Shown here: positions 18,128-32,229 of the stretch, piece by piece
Layout of the letters: each line of letters starts with the position of its first letter
How positions within the stretch are numbered: the stretch's first letter is position 1
Assembly: GCF_002811925.1 (NCBI RefSeq)
Contig: NZ_NPDS01000008.1
Location: 62,001 to 126,000, forward strand
From: Leptospira barantonii
GTDB lineage: Bacteria; Spirochaetota; Leptospiria; Leptospirales; Leptospiraceae
Reading direction: 5' to 3'
DNA length: 64,000 nucleotides
The notes under the pieces: model-generated
What the model was told of the DNA's origin: nothing
Database searches by the model: none
Seen by the model: only the letters and a program-made list of their open reading frames with translations
Program-made: the position numbers and the translations under genes

Positions 18128-19171
18128 TCAAAATCCTTTCAGCCAACGATTTGCAAAAACCATCGGATGAACGGTCAAGATCGCGCGTTGAAAAAAACGA
18201 GCCTGCAAAAAATCGCTCTTCAAATGAAACTTTCTACCGCCGACCTGTAAAAACTCAGAATCATAGGATTCCTGGGTTTCGCTTTCGATCTTAAAACGGA
18301 TTTCTTTATTCAAAATCTTGAATATTTGTTCTTTGGCGGAACTCTTCCACTGAAATTCCTGAGGAAACAAATTCCGTTCTTTCAACCAAAGAGGAAGATT
18401 CTTTCTTTCTAATTTAGAAGGAAAGAACGTTCCCAAGTAATACGATTCCGGGTTTTCCAAATCCACGTTTTTGTCCGAGGTTTCGCGGAGATAACCCAAG
18501 GCATAAAGATCGCAAAACGCAAGTTCGGGAGAATAGGATTCGTCATAAAATTCCTGTTTGGAAAAAGAAGAAACACGGGCGGCTACGTAACGCAATTTGA
18601 TTTTCTTGGAACTACCGAACGGAATCCAGGAAACCGGAAGCGAAGATTTCCATTCTTCCCAAGGATAAAATTCTTCCCAAAGAACGAGAGAATGAAGAAA
18701 TAAATGATACGGCTTCGGCGAGGCCGCGCTCATCAAATCCGGAGAATGATGAACCTCCGAAGAATCGGATTCCGCTTTGACAAAAAAATTCTTCCAATGT
18801 TTTTCATGAAGAGCCAGAAGCGATTTGTGTAAGAGCTTCCAAATTCGATACTTGGTTTGTTCGGGAAAACTCGAATGGAGTTTTTGTTTCATCCGAACCT
18901 TTTGTTTTCCGCCCGCAAACGCGCTCGTTTCCACTTCGACCGCGCCCGCAAATTGGGGAGGAATTCCGTTCTCCAGAGGAAGATTGGTTTCATAAAGAAG
19001 GTGCTGGACCTGTTTTGGATCTACGATTTGTTCTTTGGTGAATTCTTCCTGGAGAATGGGCTGTAATCGTCTTTCGATTCGGACTCGTTTGCTCTGGAAG
19101 AATGGAAGAAGATTGACCTTCCAAATTCGATCCAAGCGAAGTTGAAGATTTGTAAAGAAGGTTCTAAACAT
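18128..19171 (-). CDS. hypothetical protein, 347 residues
   Basis: I do not recognise this protein. It has no convincing signal peptide or membrane segment, although the N-terminus is basic and aromatic. The sequence is rich in Lys, Phe, Trp and Ser with many short charged segments. It is transcribed alone, between an aminotransferase gene (98-base gap at its 3' end) and divergent rpmB. Coding is supported by the 1044-base frame and codon use like the neighbours. No Shine-Dalgarno precedes the ATG at 19171. Likely a genus-restricted cytosolic protein. Confidence 0.68.
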   Translation of the reverse strand: MFRTFFTNLQLRLDRIWKVNLLPFFQSKRVRIERRLQPILQEEFTKEQIVDPKQVQHLLYETNLPLENGIPPQFAGAVEVETSAFAGGKQKVRMKQKLHSSFPEQTKYRIWKLLHKSLLALHEKHWKNFFVKAESDSSEVHHSPDLMSAASPKPYHLFLHSLVLWEEFYPWEEWKSSLPVSWIPFGSSKKIKLRYVAARVSSFSKQEFYDESYSPELAFCDLYALGYLRETSDKNVDLENPESYYLGTFFPSKLERKNLPLWLKERNLFPQEFQWKSSAKEQIFKILNKEIRFKIESETQESYDSEFLQVGGRKFHLKSDFLQARFFQRAILTVHPMVFANRWLKGF

Positions 19172-19277
19172 CGGGAAAGGTCTGAGGGTTACTTTTTTGC
19201 AACCGGGAGATTCTCCAATGAAAAAAGAAAAAACTTCTTCAAATTCCTTCCTAAACGCCAGAAATTCGGCGGAAAGG

Positions 19278-19283
19278 TTGACA
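19278..19283 (+). promoter_or_regulatory. candidate -35 element before rpmB
   Basis: A consensus TTGACA lies 31 bases before the rpmB start codon. No good -10 hexamer stands 16-18 bases downstream. If used, transcription would begin close to the ATG, which would explain the missing Shine-Dalgarno. This is weak evidence on its own. Confidence 0.25.
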
Positions 19284-19303
19284 GAGAAAGGTGCTCATCA
19301 ATC

Positions 19304-19599
<296 letters not shown>

Positions 19600-20251
19600 T
19601 CCTGCGTTTCTAAAGTGGTTTTCCCGAATCTTTTCTCTTTTAAGAAAAGAATTCGGGGATGTCACAACCCCCCTTCATTTTCAAAAAGACTACGAACTCG
19701 CGATTGCGGTGATTCTCAGCGCGCAATGCACGGACGAACGAGTCAATCAAGTCACTCCGGCGCTTTTTAAAACCTTTTCCAGTCTTGAATCCTTTGCGGA
19801 AGCGGATCTAAAAGACATAGAGAAGCTGATCTTTTCCACCGGATTCTACCACAACAAGGCAAAGTCGATCCAAGGATTCGCGAAGAAATTGTTAAACGAC
19901 TTCGGTGGTGAACTGCCTAAAACCATCGTAGAACTTACGAGTCTTCCCGGTTTCGGTCGTAAAACGGCTAACGTGGTTTTGTCCGAAGTGCACGGTCTTG
20001 TGGAAGGAATCGTAGTCGATACGCACGTCAATCGTATCTCAAAGGTGCTCGGTCTTACAAGGAAGACGGATCCGGTTCAAGTGGAAAAGGATCTGATGGA
20101 AATTCTCCCCGAAAAATATTGGAGGGATATTTCCTTGTATCTGATCTTTTTGGGTAGAAAGAGTTGTAAGGCCCATCGTAGGTTTTGTGAAGAATGTATA
20201 TTAAAGAAGGATTGTCCTTCGTCCACGTTTGATAACGGAGTTTAGAATCGT

Positions 20252-20674
20252 ATGGAAGTATTTATCGATCAGAAGTTGGAAGGAATGGAACTTGCGACGC
20301 AACATATCGTGATGTCTCGGGATTTGAACCAGCACGGATTTCTTTTCGGAGGTCAGATGCTCGCTTGGATCGACGAGGGTTGTGCGATGTTTGTGATGGA
20401 AAAGATTCGTTATTCCAATATCGTAACCGTAAGTATGGCGGACGTAGTTTTTAAAAGTCCCGGTCTTTTGGGAGATATCATTCAGATTTTTTCCAAAATC
20501 GACAAGATCGGAAACAGTTCGATCACGATTCGAAACACTTCTATCGGTAAAAGTCAAAGCCGCAAAGAATTGAAAGAAATCATCGATTGTAAGATCACTT
20601 ATGTTTGTCTCGACGAAAACGGAAGACCGTTCCCGTATTTCCGAGATCATTTCGAACTTCAGGATTTGAAGTAA
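20252..20674 (+). CDS. acyl-CoA thioesterase (hot-dog fold, YciA-like)
   Basis: A hot-dog-fold thioesterase that hydrolyses acyl-CoAs in the cytosol. The signature NQHGFLFGGQMLAWIDEG near residues 25-43 matches the YciA/BFIT group, with the Asp in AWIDE as catalytic residue. The following ADVVFKSPGLLGDIIQI strand also matches. Length is 140 residues. It starts seven bases after nth and ends seven bases before the release-factor-like gene, so it is in the same unit. Chain-length preference cannot be read. Confidence 0.87.
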   Translation: MEVFIDQKLEGMELATQHIVMSRDLNQHGFLFGGQMLAWIDEGCAMFVMEKIRYSNIVTVSMADVVFKSPGLLGDIIQIFSKIDKIGNSSITIRNTSIGKSQSRKELKEIIDCKITYVCLDENGRPFPYFRDHFELQDLK

Positions 20675-20680
20675 TCGTTT

Positions 20681-21136
20681 ATGGCTTCTCGTTTTCCGGT
20701 TTCCGTAGAAAAAGAAACCAAACTTTTAGAACTCATGGATTCTCTTCGAGTAAAGGAAGGCGATCTTGAGGAAAGTTTTACGAGAAGCGGAGGCAAGGGC
20801 GGACAAAACGTAAACAAGGTTTCCACGGCGGTTCATCTCAAACACAAACCGACCGGGATTGAGGTCAAGTGTTCTCTTTACAGAACACAAGGGCTCAATC
20901 GTTATAAGGCTCGAGCGATTCTTTGCGAAAAGTTCCAAGAGGAAAAACGGAAGACCCTCGGTGAAACGAGCGACGAACAAAAAAAAATCATTCGCAACAA
21001 ACAAAAAAACGCAAAACGAAAGAAGGAAAAGTATTCCAGAAAGAATCAAAATTCTTCTTCCATTCCGCGCGAGACCGAAGAAACTTTAGAAGAAGCGGAA
21101 GAGTCTGAATTTTCAGAAGAAGAATCCGATTCTTAA
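20681..21136 (+). CDS. release-factor-like peptidyl-tRNA hydrolase (GGQ domain, ArfB/YaeJ-like)
   Basis: The protein contains the catalytic domain of class I release factors without the codon-reading domains. GGQ is at residues 40-42 in [16 protein letters not shown], with the conserved PTGIEVKC downstream. Such proteins (ArfB, mitochondrial ICT1 or C12orf65) release stalled peptides from ribosomes. A Lys/Arg-rich segment at about 105-127 matches the tail that enters the mRNA channel in ArfB. After it comes an unusual strongly acidic end (about residues 130-151). True stalled-ribosome rescue activity is inferred. It lies seven bases after the thioesterase gene and 21 bases before uvrC. Confidence 0.88.
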   Translation: MASRFPVSVEKETKLLELMDSLRVKEGDLEESFTRSGGKGGQNVNKVSTAVHLKHKPTGIEVKCSLYRTQGLNRYKARAILCEKFQEEKRKTLGETSDEQKKIIRNKQKNAKRKKEKYSRKNQNSSSIPRETEETLEEAEESEFSEEESDS

Positions 21137-21157
21137 CAAATCTCTGCGATCGTTTTT

Positions 21158-22987
<1,830 letters not shown>

Positions 22988-23013
22988 AAAACCCTAAATT
23001 TCAAAATGAGAAA

Positions 23014-23050
23014 CGTGTTTCCGAAACCGTACCAGGCGGAGGGAAACATG
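23014..23050 (+). promoter_or_regulatory. possible leader hairpin over the ribosome-binding site and start codon
   Basis: CGTGTTTCC (23014-23022) can pair with GGAAACATG (23042-23050), nine pairs with one G-U. An inner CCG/CGG pair (23027-23029 with 23037-23039) covers the rest of the GGAGGG Shine-Dalgarno. The structure would hide both the ribosome-binding site and the ATG at 23048. Pairing is weaker than at the alpha-2-macroglobulin and SpoIIE genes and could be chance. Confidence 0.35.
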
Positions 23051-26000
23051 AAACTCAAAGCCAAGATCGTTCCGATCGTCCTTACTACGATTTTTTTCAT
23101 CACATTCAATTTTTGTCATGGAAAAGGAAATCCGTCCTTTCTGGTTCCGATCACCGGCCCGGGAGAATTCAAACTATTCTACGAACCTGCTTTTACAGTC
23201 GGTCCCGAAATTCCGAAAGAAATTCGAAAAGAATGGAGCGAAACAAACGTTCGCATTCGGACCGCGCCCGGAATCGTTTGCCTATTCAGTGGAGTGGTTT
23301 CCGTCTACGGGGTTTCGATCTGCTTTCCGGATGGAAACGCGAACACAGAATTAGAATTACGGAATATTCTTAAATTCTGGAATACGAATTTAGAATCCAG
23401 AACGGAACGGGAGTTTTTCGATTTTTCCGCAAACGGAAAAGCCTCGATCCGAATCCAACTGAATCGGGATCTTTTGGAGGATATCAACGAGGATTGGCTC
23501 GTTCTTTCCGGATCGAAAGAATTGGATCGTATGCTCGGAAAAGAAAATTTTCCTCCGGAAAACCGAGTCGGTGTCCTTTCTGAAAATTCCTACCAAAGAC
23601 CTCATTCCACAAATGCGTTTACCGGTTTCAGCGTTTTGGCGACGACGGGCAAACTTAGAATTCTATTTTCGTCATCGGGCATTACTAATTCTGCAAACAC
23701 TTTGGTCGTTGAGATTCCGGGTGACGTATCGATTCTTTCCGAATTCTTTTTGGAAATTCAAAAGAGAAATTTAGAAATGGCGTCGCTTTGCAAAAACGAT
23801 CTTCCGTCGTTCAGCGAAACATTCGGAGGAACCGAGTCTTCGATCGGAAGATTTATCGAAATTCATAATCCGTTCCCACATCCGATTTGTTTTCGGGACT
23901 TTGTTGTCGAAACGGGCTCGGGCGCTCAATCGCTTGCTAAGGGTCCGCAGTTTTTGATTCCGGGAGAAACGATTCTCAAAACGGAATCGGGAAGTCCGTT
24001 GCCCGGAACGGATCTCGTCGCTTTTCCTTGGGGGGATCTCAAAAAACAAGGAACCTGGGTTTTACGGAGCAAGGATACGACTCGTTCTTTTGAAAACCGG
24101 GAACGGACCTTTCTCGAAGGAGAACGATACTATTCTTCAACGGGAGAATACTATTCTCTTTGTTTTGACTTCTTCCATTCTTCGGCTTTGGAGAATCTTT
24201 GTATGGATCCGGGTTTTGTCTTCTTAGATTCGACGGAGGCCTTGGACCGAAAGAAATACGATCGAACCGTCGGATCGCAGGAGAATTTAGACAAAAATTT
24301 TCCCGCTTGCGACGCGGACAAGATTCAGATCGAGGAAGTAAATCTGACCGGACTGAACCTGAACGGAAATCTGGATGAAAAACAAAAGTTTATCGATTTG
24401 GAATATTCGGGAACCAAGGAATGTCATCCGAATTTTCTTTCCGTTGAAAGTGACGGAAAGGAGATTCCGATTTGGACTCGAACCAAAACGCTCAGACCCG
24501 GAAAAATTTTTACCTTGGGAAAACGAGATTATCTAAAAGAGGAAATCCTGCTTTCCCTTTCCGACTTAAAGGATTTTGAATATAACAATTCGATTCTTTT
24601 GAAGGACAGGGCGGCAAAAAGGACGAAGATACTTTCCGAAGCCGTAAATCTTGTTCCCGTTTTGATCGGGAGCGACGCTTCGGTTCATTCTCTTTTATAC
24701 AAGGAAGGAATTCGTTTACCACATCCTAAAACCGTTTCGGATTCTTTGAGCGCCGAAATTCAAACGACTCATTTTATGAATCCGGGCAAACGAACGTTTG
24801 TCGATGATTCTTTTCTGTCACGGCTTGCAGAGATATCCGAAATCTCTTGGATGGGTTCGTATGACGGAACGGTTTCGGTGAGCGGAGACCGTTTTGTGGA
24901 AATCGAATCGGCAATCGCCACTTCACAAATTGTGGAAATTCTTTCAGGAAGTAAAAGCTATCGATTTTTAACTTTCTTACACCCGGGCTGGAATGTTTTT
25001 TCCATCGGTAAATCGGTTTGTTTTCCAAAGACCGATGTTTGGATCGTTCCCGAACTGAGTCTTGGTACTACAGGTAAGATTCGACTTCTTTCTGTGAATG
25101 AAAAATTTCAGAGCGATTGGGTGAGTTGGGACTCTCAGGGAAGAATGGGAATCAGTTCCACTTCTCAAAAAATTCGCAGATCCGCTTCCAGAGTGAAAAC
25201 GAATTCGGGTGTGCACGTTTGGAAAAACAGCGCTCTTTCCGATTTATCCGAAAGAAGACCGACCTGTGTCGGCACGGAAGCGAGTCCCGGTTTTGAGAAT
25301 CGAAACCTTCCTTTTTTCTATAAGGAAATTTCGAACGACTTATATTCTATCTTGAATCCGAGGATCAGCTTGAATGCGAACACTTCGAGTTCAAATCAGT
25401 ATTCGATCCATCTTTACAACTATCTACCGAACATTCTGCTTTCCGCGAACGTTTCCCCGTTTCTAAACGTATGGAGCGAGATCCGATCCGGAATTTTAAG
25501 TTCTTTGAATATTCGAAAAGAAGCGTTGAATTACCTGATTCCGATCGGAGCAGAGGATTTGATTTCCGTTCCGGGTTCCTCCGGAATCTTAATTTCCGGA
25601 ATTTATCCGAATCCAACGGTTTCCGCCAACGAATGGTTTTTTATATGCAATCGAGGTGCTGAAGCGGTGGACGTTCGAAGTTTGGAAATTCGAGACAGTT
25701 CCGCATCGGACAAGCTGGTCGAATACTCGTTTCGTTTTGGCGCCAATCTTCCCGAGGGTTGGAATGTTTACAATACGTCCTCGATCGGTTGGATTTTCGC
25801 GGATCGGTTTTTAAATCCGAACGAATGCGCTTATGTTCTTTCTCCGAATTTTAAAAACGAATCGGTTCCGTTTGCCTCGTCCGAGTTTCGAAAGATCTAT
25901 ACGATTGACAAAACGACGACGATCGGAAACGGAATCGGAAAGAACGAAGGTTTAGATCTGTTTCAAGACATTCGAGGTGTAACCACTCATATCCACAGTT

Positions 26001-26128
26001 ATGGAAATCAATTTTCTCCGTTTCCATTCGCCTTGGACGCGAATACGGACGAACTGATTCTTTTGAAGGAGAATCGAAGCGGGGATTCCGTATCGGATTA
26101 CGAAATCAAAAAAAGAGGGAATCTATGA
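23048..26128 (+). CDS. large exported protein with lamin-tail-domain-like segments
   Basis: A protein of 1026 residues with an N-terminal membrane/signal segment (residues 6-22) ending at FNFCHG. Cys23 could be a lipid-modified cysteine, but Phe at -1 is poor for a lipobox. Segments such as [10 protein letters not shown] (about 266-275) and [16 protein letters not shown] (about 860-875) resemble the core strands of lamin-tail domains, which in bacteria occur in surface and secreted nuclease-type proteins. I saw no catalytic motif. The start at 23048 follows GGAGGG; an in-frame ATG at 23006 is less likely. Its stop overlaps the start of the next gene (ATGA), tying it to the barrel and phospholipase-D-like genes. 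Confidence 0.7.
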   Translation: MKLKAKIVPIVLTTIFFITFNFCHGKGNPSFLVPITGPGEFKLFYEPAFTVGPEIPKEIRKEWSETNVRIRTAPGIVCLFSGVVSVYGVSICFPDGNANTELELRNILKFWNTNLESRTEREFFDFSANGKASIRIQLNRDLLEDINEDWLVLSGSKELDRMLGKENFPPENRVGVLSENSYQRPHSTNAFTGFSVLATTGKLRILFSSSGITNSANTLVVEIPGDVSILSEFFLEIQKRNLEMASLCKNDLPSFSETFGGTESSIGRFIEIHNPFPHPICFRDFVVETGSGAQSLAKGPQFLIPGETILKTESGSPLPGTDLVAFPWGDLKKQGTWVLRSKDTTRSFENRERTFLEGERYYSSTGEYYSLCFDFFHSSALENLCMDPGFVFLDSTEALDRKKYDRTVGSQENLDKNFPACDADKIQIEEVNLTGLNLNGNLDEKQKFIDLEYSGTKECHPNFLSVESDGKEIPIWTRTKTLRPGKIFTLGKRDYLKEEILLSLSDLKDFEYNNSILLKDRAAKRTKILSEAVNLVPVLIGSDASVHSLLYKEGIRLPHPKTVSDSLSAEIQTTHFMNPGKRTFVDDSFLSRLAEISEISWMGSYDGTVSVSGDRFVEIESAIATSQIVEILSGSKSYRFLTFLHPGWNVFSIGKSVCFPKTDVWIVPELSLGTTGKIRLLSVNEKFQSDWVSWDSQGRMGISSTSQKIRRSASRVKTNSGVHVWKNSALSDLSERRPTCVGTEASPGFENRNLPFFYKEISNDLYSILNPRISLNANTSSSNQYSIHLYNYLPNILLSANVSPFLNVWSEIRSGILSSLNIRKEALNYLIPIGAEDLISVPGSSGILISGIYPNPTVSANEWFFICNRGAEAVDVRSLEIRDSSASDKLVEYSFRFGANLPEGWNVYNTSSIGWIFADRFLNPNECAYVLSPNFKNESVPFASSEFRKIYTIDKTTTIGNGIGKNEGLDLFQDIRGVTTHIHSYGNQFSPFPFALDANTDELILLKENRSGDSVSDYEIKKRGNL

Positions 26129-27543
26129 AGCGGGTCTTTGTATATTCCGTATTCTTAATGTGTTTTTCCGTATCGGCAAACGAAAAATCAAACGGGTGGA
26201 CCGGAGTTTCTTGGATGGGTTGGGGTTTGGGAACGAACGAAAAAACTCAATCCTTTCCTCAAGCGAAGGAGAAACCTCAGTTTCAAGAAACCAGAATGAA
26301 TTCTTCCTTGTTTCATGGAGAAGTCGATCACGACTTTCATTCGTCCCGTTTAAACTGGAAGGTTCAGGCGGATTTGAGTGTTCTGCCGGAATCCAAGGTT
26401 TCTTTTTTTGCGGGAAAGAATCTTTTCTTCGAATTCAAAAAGGAAAACGTCTCCCTCTATTTGGGAAGGGTTCAAGAAGACATAAAAACGTCTTCCTTTC
26501 GAGATTGGTTGGACGGAAGCGACGGAGTCGTTCTTAAGGCCGACTTTCAAAAACAAGGAAGAGTGAGAGTCGATCTTTTCGATTTTTATTCCGGTTATTC
26601 TTTGTTTGAGAAGAACTTCCTCAAAGATACGATCTTAAATACAAAGAGGATCGAGTCGGATTCGGCGGGGGAAATCGAAGCAAGAAATTCTTTCCCGAAA
26701 ACATTCAAAAATCGTTATCGTGGAGGTGTAACATACAAATTCGATCTTCCTTATTTGGAGACAGGTTTTCGATTTCAGTATCTCAATCTTCAAAACTGGG
26801 GAAGATTTTCGAACGATCTCGGCGCTGAAACGGGAACGGTGAGTTCGGGCGATCGAGATTATTTGATTCATTCTTCTTTGGAGTTGAATACGAAGTTCTC
26901 ATGGTTTTACGGGTGTTTCACCGGTATTTTGGCGAGAGGACAGGACAAAACCGGTTGGAATCGTGTTCGAAACGCATCGACCATTCCAATTACGGGAGAA
27001 GCCGTTTTACTTACGTTAGGCGCATCTCGGAATTTTTGGAAGTTCGAGGTCTTTGGATTTCTTCCGAACCGAGACAAACGAAGCGAGAATGCAGAAGTTC
27101 TGGAACTCGGTTTTATAGGAATGGGATCTTCTCCTTCTCCCGTTTTCAGCACGAACCAGAGTTTGGTTTTTTTTCCGTCCGCTTGGATCACGGATAAAGG
27201 TCTTGAAAAACAATCCTCGGTTCAAAGTGGAAAACGTCAATCCGCTTGGACGGGAATCAATTTAGAATATCATCAAAGTCTGTTACACTTTCGTTTCTAC
27301 GCGGCCTCGTATTTTTTTCTCAAAGACTTCGAAGGAAATTCGGGGGCTCTTACGATTTCTCGGAGCGGATTTAGAAAGGAATCATTGAAAGAGGCGATGG
27401 TCCAGGCTCTGATTTATTTTCCTTCGGAGACTACAAGGTTTAAGTTTTCATATTTGAAAGTTTCCTTGGGCGGTTATTGGAGCGATTCGGAAACAGCGAA
27501 GAAAGAAGTTTTCTTTCAGTTGGGCGCGGGAGTCATTCTATGA
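26125..27543 (+). CDS. putative outer-membrane beta-barrel protein
   Basis: The 472-residue product has a clear signal peptide ([19 protein letters not shown]). The rest shows many alternating hydrophobic/polar strands rich in Tyr, Phe, Trp and Gly, separated by short charged turns, as in outer-membrane barrels. Examples are [19 protein letters not shown] and [15 protein letters not shown]. The C-terminus ([10 protein letters not shown]) is strand-like but lacks a terminal Phe. No family was recognised. Its start overlaps the large upstream gene and its stop overlaps the phospholipase-D-like gene, so the three are translationally coupled. I infer a surface location and possibly an export or anchoring role for its neighbours. 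Confidence 0.65.
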   Translation: MKRVFVYSVFLMCFSVSANEKSNGWTGVSWMGWGLGTNEKTQSFPQAKEKPQFQETRMNSSLFHGEVDHDFHSSRLNWKVQADLSVLPESKVSFFAGKNLFFEFKKENVSLYLGRVQEDIKTSSFRDWLDGSDGVVLKADFQKQGRVRVDLFDFYSGYSLFEKNFLKDTILNTKRIESDSAGEIEARNSFPKTFKNRYRGGVTYKFDLPYLETGFRFQYLNLQNWGRFSNDLGAETGTVSSGDRDYLIHSSLELNTKFSWFYGCFTGILARGQDKTGWNRVRNASTIPITGEAVLLTLGASRNFWKFEVFGFLPNRDKRSENAEVLELGFIGMGSSPSPVFSTNQSLVFFPSAWITDKGLEKQSSVQSGKRQSAWTGINLEYHQSLLHFRFYAASYFFLKDFEGNSGALTISRSGFRKESLKEAMVQALIYFPSETTRFKFSYLKVSLGGYWSDSETAKKEVFFQLGAGVIL

Positions 27544-29366
27544 GATCGATTCTGAGTTCGTTCTGCGTAAGAATGCCCATTGTTTGGATTCTGGTTTGTG
27601 GAAGTTTTTGTACGAACGAAAGGGATTCGAAACCTTTTTGGTTGGCTTTGACCGGGTTTCGAAACGTGGAAACATTCTTCTCTTATCCCGGAAGATATGT
27701 GCCTAATTTACAAAAACGGAATGTACGCGAAAAGGTTCTGCGTTTGATAGAGGACGCTAAACTTTCGATCGATCTTTGGGTATATTCTTTTGAAGATCCC
27801 GAAATTTTGGACGCATTGATTCGAGCCAATCGGCGCGGCGTTGTGATCCGAATCGTAGCCGATCCGGAGAAAGAATATCCAAACGAGTTTGTAAATCTGG
27901 GAATGTTTCGAAGATGGGAACGATCCGGTTTACAACATTCTAAAATACTGATGGTGGATCGAAAGAAAGTGTTTTTGGGTTCCGGAAATTTTACCTGGTA
28001 TGGTCTTGAAAACGATTTGAACGGTTATGTTTCTTTCGAGTTATTCGATTCGGAAGTAGAGGATTTTTATTCTTTCTTGGAAGAGGATCCGAGAATTACG
28101 TCCTTGTATATAGAACCCTTCGAGTTTTATATCTCGCCTTCAAAGGGAAGGCTGATTCAAAATCTTCTTTTGAGGGAAACGGATAGGGCGCAGTTCGAAA
28201 TTCAATATCTGATCTTTGATCATTTTGATTCCGTCTTAACATCGCGTTTGGCCTTAGCGGATCATAAGGGAGTGGAAGTGCGCGGCGTTTATGATTCTCC
28301 CGTGGACGCGGAGGGTAAATATCTTGCGAAAGTTTTGAAACTGCCTCGTTCTGAAATTTTAGGGGATGGAAACGAGGAAACGATTTCAAGCGATTCCTTT
28401 GGCAAAGGCGGTCTTTTGCATCACAAGACGATGATCGCGGATCGAAAGACTTTGATTTCCGGTTCGTATAATTTTTCAGTCAGTGCGAGGGACAACAATC
28501 GAGAAATTCTTTTTAAAACTTCGGACGCGTCCGTTGTAGATTCATATCTAAAAGAATGGGATCGAGTGCGTGCGAGCGCGATTCCTTTTAGAGTGGATCC
28601 GTTTTTACAAGTGGAACCGAATCCGCAAAATCAAGGTTCGTTTTACTTCGGTTATGCGGAAAATTCGATTCCGAACGGAAAGGAACAAATCGTTTGCAGA
28701 ATCGATTCATCGAAGGAAGATTTTTTGTATTTAGAATCGGGAACCGCGTTTTGGAAATCCATTTTAGAATATTCTTTTTCAAGCGGAGAATCTTGTAAAA
28801 ACGTTTCCAATTTTACCGCGACGAGCAGTGGGTTTACCGGAAAAAAAACGAATCATCCCGTTAAGACGCAAGGTTTTAGAAAGAATGGAGTTGCTCGGAC
28901 AAAAAACGGAGAAATTTTGTTTTCCGGAAATCAAAGCGTCGGGCCGAATGAACTTGACGGTTTCCGAACAAAGCCGGTCCATTTATTCTCTCCTTCGTAT
29001 TATTCGATCCAATCCGGAAACGTATTCTTTCCTGAAGAATTATCGAACGTCGATTCTTTACATCCGAGTTCGATTCTATTGTATCAAAAGGGAAACGGTC
29101 CCAATCCGATTTCTTGGAGTCAGAACGGAAATTATCTTTCCGTTACCTCGAATGCGACGGAAGGGATATTCTTTTTAGAATACGAATCTTTTTATCTGAG
29201 TTTTTGTTTTCATGAATATTCAAAAAAGGGAATGGAATACGCGGAGCTGATCGAAGAAATTCTTTCCTACCGGGAAAGTGAATTGGTTCCTGCGACGCAT
29301 TTTGAATCCGAAAAAAGGCCGATTCAAAACAGAACGGATCTTGGGACTTACTGTTATCGTTATTGA
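27540..29366 (+). CDS. exported phospholipase D-like (HKD) protein
   Basis: This protein of 608 residues has an N-terminal hydrophobic segment with cysteines (VCGSFC, about residues 20-25), so it is exported and perhaps a lipoprotein. Two HKD motifs are present: [18 protein letters not shown] near residue 137 and [18 protein letters not shown] near residue 295, each with His, Lys and Asp. Two such motifs in one chain form one PLD active site, so it should be a phosphodiesterase acting on phospholipid or nucleic acid. About 270 residues follow the catalytic half and are not recognised. The ATG at 27540 overlaps the upstream stop (ATGA); an in-frame ATG at 27573 would shorten the leader. Confidence 0.82.
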   Translation: MRSILSSFCVRMPIVWILVCGSFCTNERDSKPFWLALTGFRNVETFFSYPGRYVPNLQKRNVREKVLRLIEDAKLSIDLWVYSFEDPEILDALIRANRRGVVIRIVADPEKEYPNEFVNLGMFRRWERSGLQHSKILMVDRKKVFLGSGNFTWYGLENDLNGYVSFELFDSEVEDFYSFLEEDPRITSLYIEPFEFYISPSKGRLIQNLLLRETDRAQFEIQYLIFDHFDSVLTSRLALADHKGVEVRGVYDSPVDAEGKYLAKVLKLPRSEILGDGNEETISSDSFGKGGLLHHKTMIADRKTLISGSYNFSVSARDNNREILFKTSDASVVDSYLKEWDRVRASAIPFRVDPFLQVEPNPQNQGSFYFGYAENSIPNGKEQIVCRIDSSKEDFLYLESGTAFWKSILEYSFSSGESCKNVSNFTATSSGFTGKKTNHPVKTQGFRKNGVARTKNGEILFSGNQSVGPNELDGFRTKPVHLFSPSYYSIQSGNVFFPEELSNVDSLHPSSILLYQKGNGPNPISWSQNGNYLSVTSNATEGIFFLEYESFYLSFCFHEYSKKGMEYAELIEEILSYRESELVPATHFESEKRPIQNRTDLGTYCYRY

Positions 29367-29379
29367 AGGAAGTTGAAAA

Positions 29380-30712
<1,333 letters not shown>

Positions 30713-30715
30713 GAA

Positions 30716-30767
<52 letters not shown>

Positions 30768-30814
30768 ATTTGAAACATAGGATTCCGGCGCGTCCGTGAA
30801 TTAGGAGATCTTTG

Positions 30815-32125
30815 ATGAGAGTTCTTTATTTTTCCGATACCTTTCTCCCGAAGGTGGACGGTGTCGCGATTTCCATGAAAAATTTTGCGGATCTTCTGGC
30901 AAAAAGAGGACATTCTTTTATGATCTGTTGTCCTCGTTACGGCGAGGGTGACTTTGATCAAATCGGGGACTCGATTCGGATCGAAAGATTTCGAAGCGGT
31001 TATCTGCCGAGTTATCCGGATATCAAGGTGGTTCTTCCTTCGCCGTCAAAAATCAAAAGAATCATCAAGGAATTCGAACCGGATCTGGTTCACATTCATA
31101 CGCCGGGTCTTCTCGGTCTTTACGGAATCAATGCGACTGAAAAATACGGGATTCCTACGATCGGAACCTATCACACCTTGATGTCCGAACAGGACATGTA
31201 TCTCTCCTTTTACAGACTTTTAAAACTCGATAAACTTTTTTTAAGAGCGAGCAAATCCGAAAAAAAACTGAAGATGAAGGATCTGAGTAAGATCGAAAAA
31301 TTCGATAAGTTTAATATTCGAAAAAAGATCATTCTTAAAATTTCGAACAATATCTACGACCGTTGCGATCTCATCATTTCTCCTTCACATCTCATCGAAA
31401 AACAACTTCGCGAGTTCGGTATAAAAACGAAAATTGCGGTGATCTCGAACGGGCTCGATCTGACCAGTTTTAAAGGAACGATCAAACAACTTTCCGCGGC
31501 GCCGAAACTCCTTCATGTGGGGAGAATCTCATACGAGAAAAATTGCGACGTCATCTTAAACGCTTTTAAACTCATTCACGATGAGATTCCGGATTCCACT
31601 TTGACCATTATCGGAGATGGACCGGCGCTCCCGTCCTTAAAGATACAAGCTCAGAATCTGGGTCTTGAAAACGCGGTAACCTTTACCGGATTTATCAAAC
31701 GAGAAGAACTTCCGGAAGAATATCCTAAATACGATCTATTCTTAACCGCGTCTACGATGGAAACTCAAGGGCTTGTGATTTTAGAATCCGTAGCCTGCGG
31801 TTTACCTGCGGTTGGCGTGGATTCTTTTGCGATTCCGGAACTCATCCACGATGGTAGAAACGGATATATCGCAAAACCGTTCGACGTAAAAGGAATCGCG
31901 GAAAAGTCGGTTGCAATCTTAAAAGATTCGGCCCTTTACGAAAAGTTCTCTAAGGAATCGCTCAAGATCTCTAAAGGTCACGAAATGATGGCCTGTGTGG
32001 ATAAGATGGAAGAGGTTTATAAAACCGTGGCGAGCGTTAAGAACAAAAAGAAACGAAATACTCTGATCAATATGCTCTTTTCTTTACCGGATCCTTTGGA
32101 TCAGTTCTTAAGATATTTCGAATAA
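30815..32125 (+). CDS. glycosyltransferase family 4
   Basis: A retaining GT-B glycosyltransferase of 436 residues. The N-terminal domain starts [17 protein letters not shown]. The C-terminal nucleotide-sugar domain shows [14 protein letters not shown] and the EX7E motif in [19 protein letters not shown], followed by IPELI. Some members with this N-terminus add glucose, mannose or a uronic acid to diacylglycerol or LPS precursors; the actual acceptor is unknown. The ATG at 30815 has AGGAG ahead of it; a TTG three bases earlier is ignored. It is divergent from the O-antigen-ligase gene and convergent with the GT9 gene. Confidence 0.92.
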   Translation: MRVLYFSDTFLPKVDGVAISMKNFADLLAKRGHSFMICCPRYGEGDFDQIGDSIRIERFRSGYLPSYPDIKVVLPSPSKIKRIIKEFEPDLVHIHTPGLLGLYGINATEKYGIPTIGTYHTLMSEQDMYLSFYRLLKLDKLFLRASKSEKKLKMKDLSKIEKFDKFNIRKKIILKISNNIYDRCDLIISPSHLIEKQLREFGIKTKIAVISNGLDLTSFKGTIKQLSAAPKLLHVGRISYEKNCDVILNAFKLIHDEIPDSTLTIIGDGPALPSLKIQAQNLGLENAVTFTGFIKREELPEEYPKYDLFLTASTMETQGLVILESVACGLPAVGVDSFAIPELIHDGRNGYIAKPFDVKGIAEKSVAILKDSALYEKFSKESLKISKGHEMMACVDKMEEVYKTVASVKNKKKRNTLINMLFSLPDPLDQFLRYFE

Positions 32126-32229
32126 ACGAGATTGCCGAACGCGCCGAAGTGTTGTGACGGGTATAGGTCGTGCGACACATTTTGATTTGTGTGATCGCGG
32201 TGCCGCAATCCTTCGGAACTTCGAAAGAA

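Noticed and set aside
20201..20650. Minus-strand frame opposite the thioesterase gene
   Set aside because: The plus-strand hot-dog enzyme is clearly coding and this is its shadow.
32180..32215. Imperfect hairpin between the convergent GT4 and GT9 genes
   Set aside because: Stem is broken by a three-base bulge and no T run follows on either strand.
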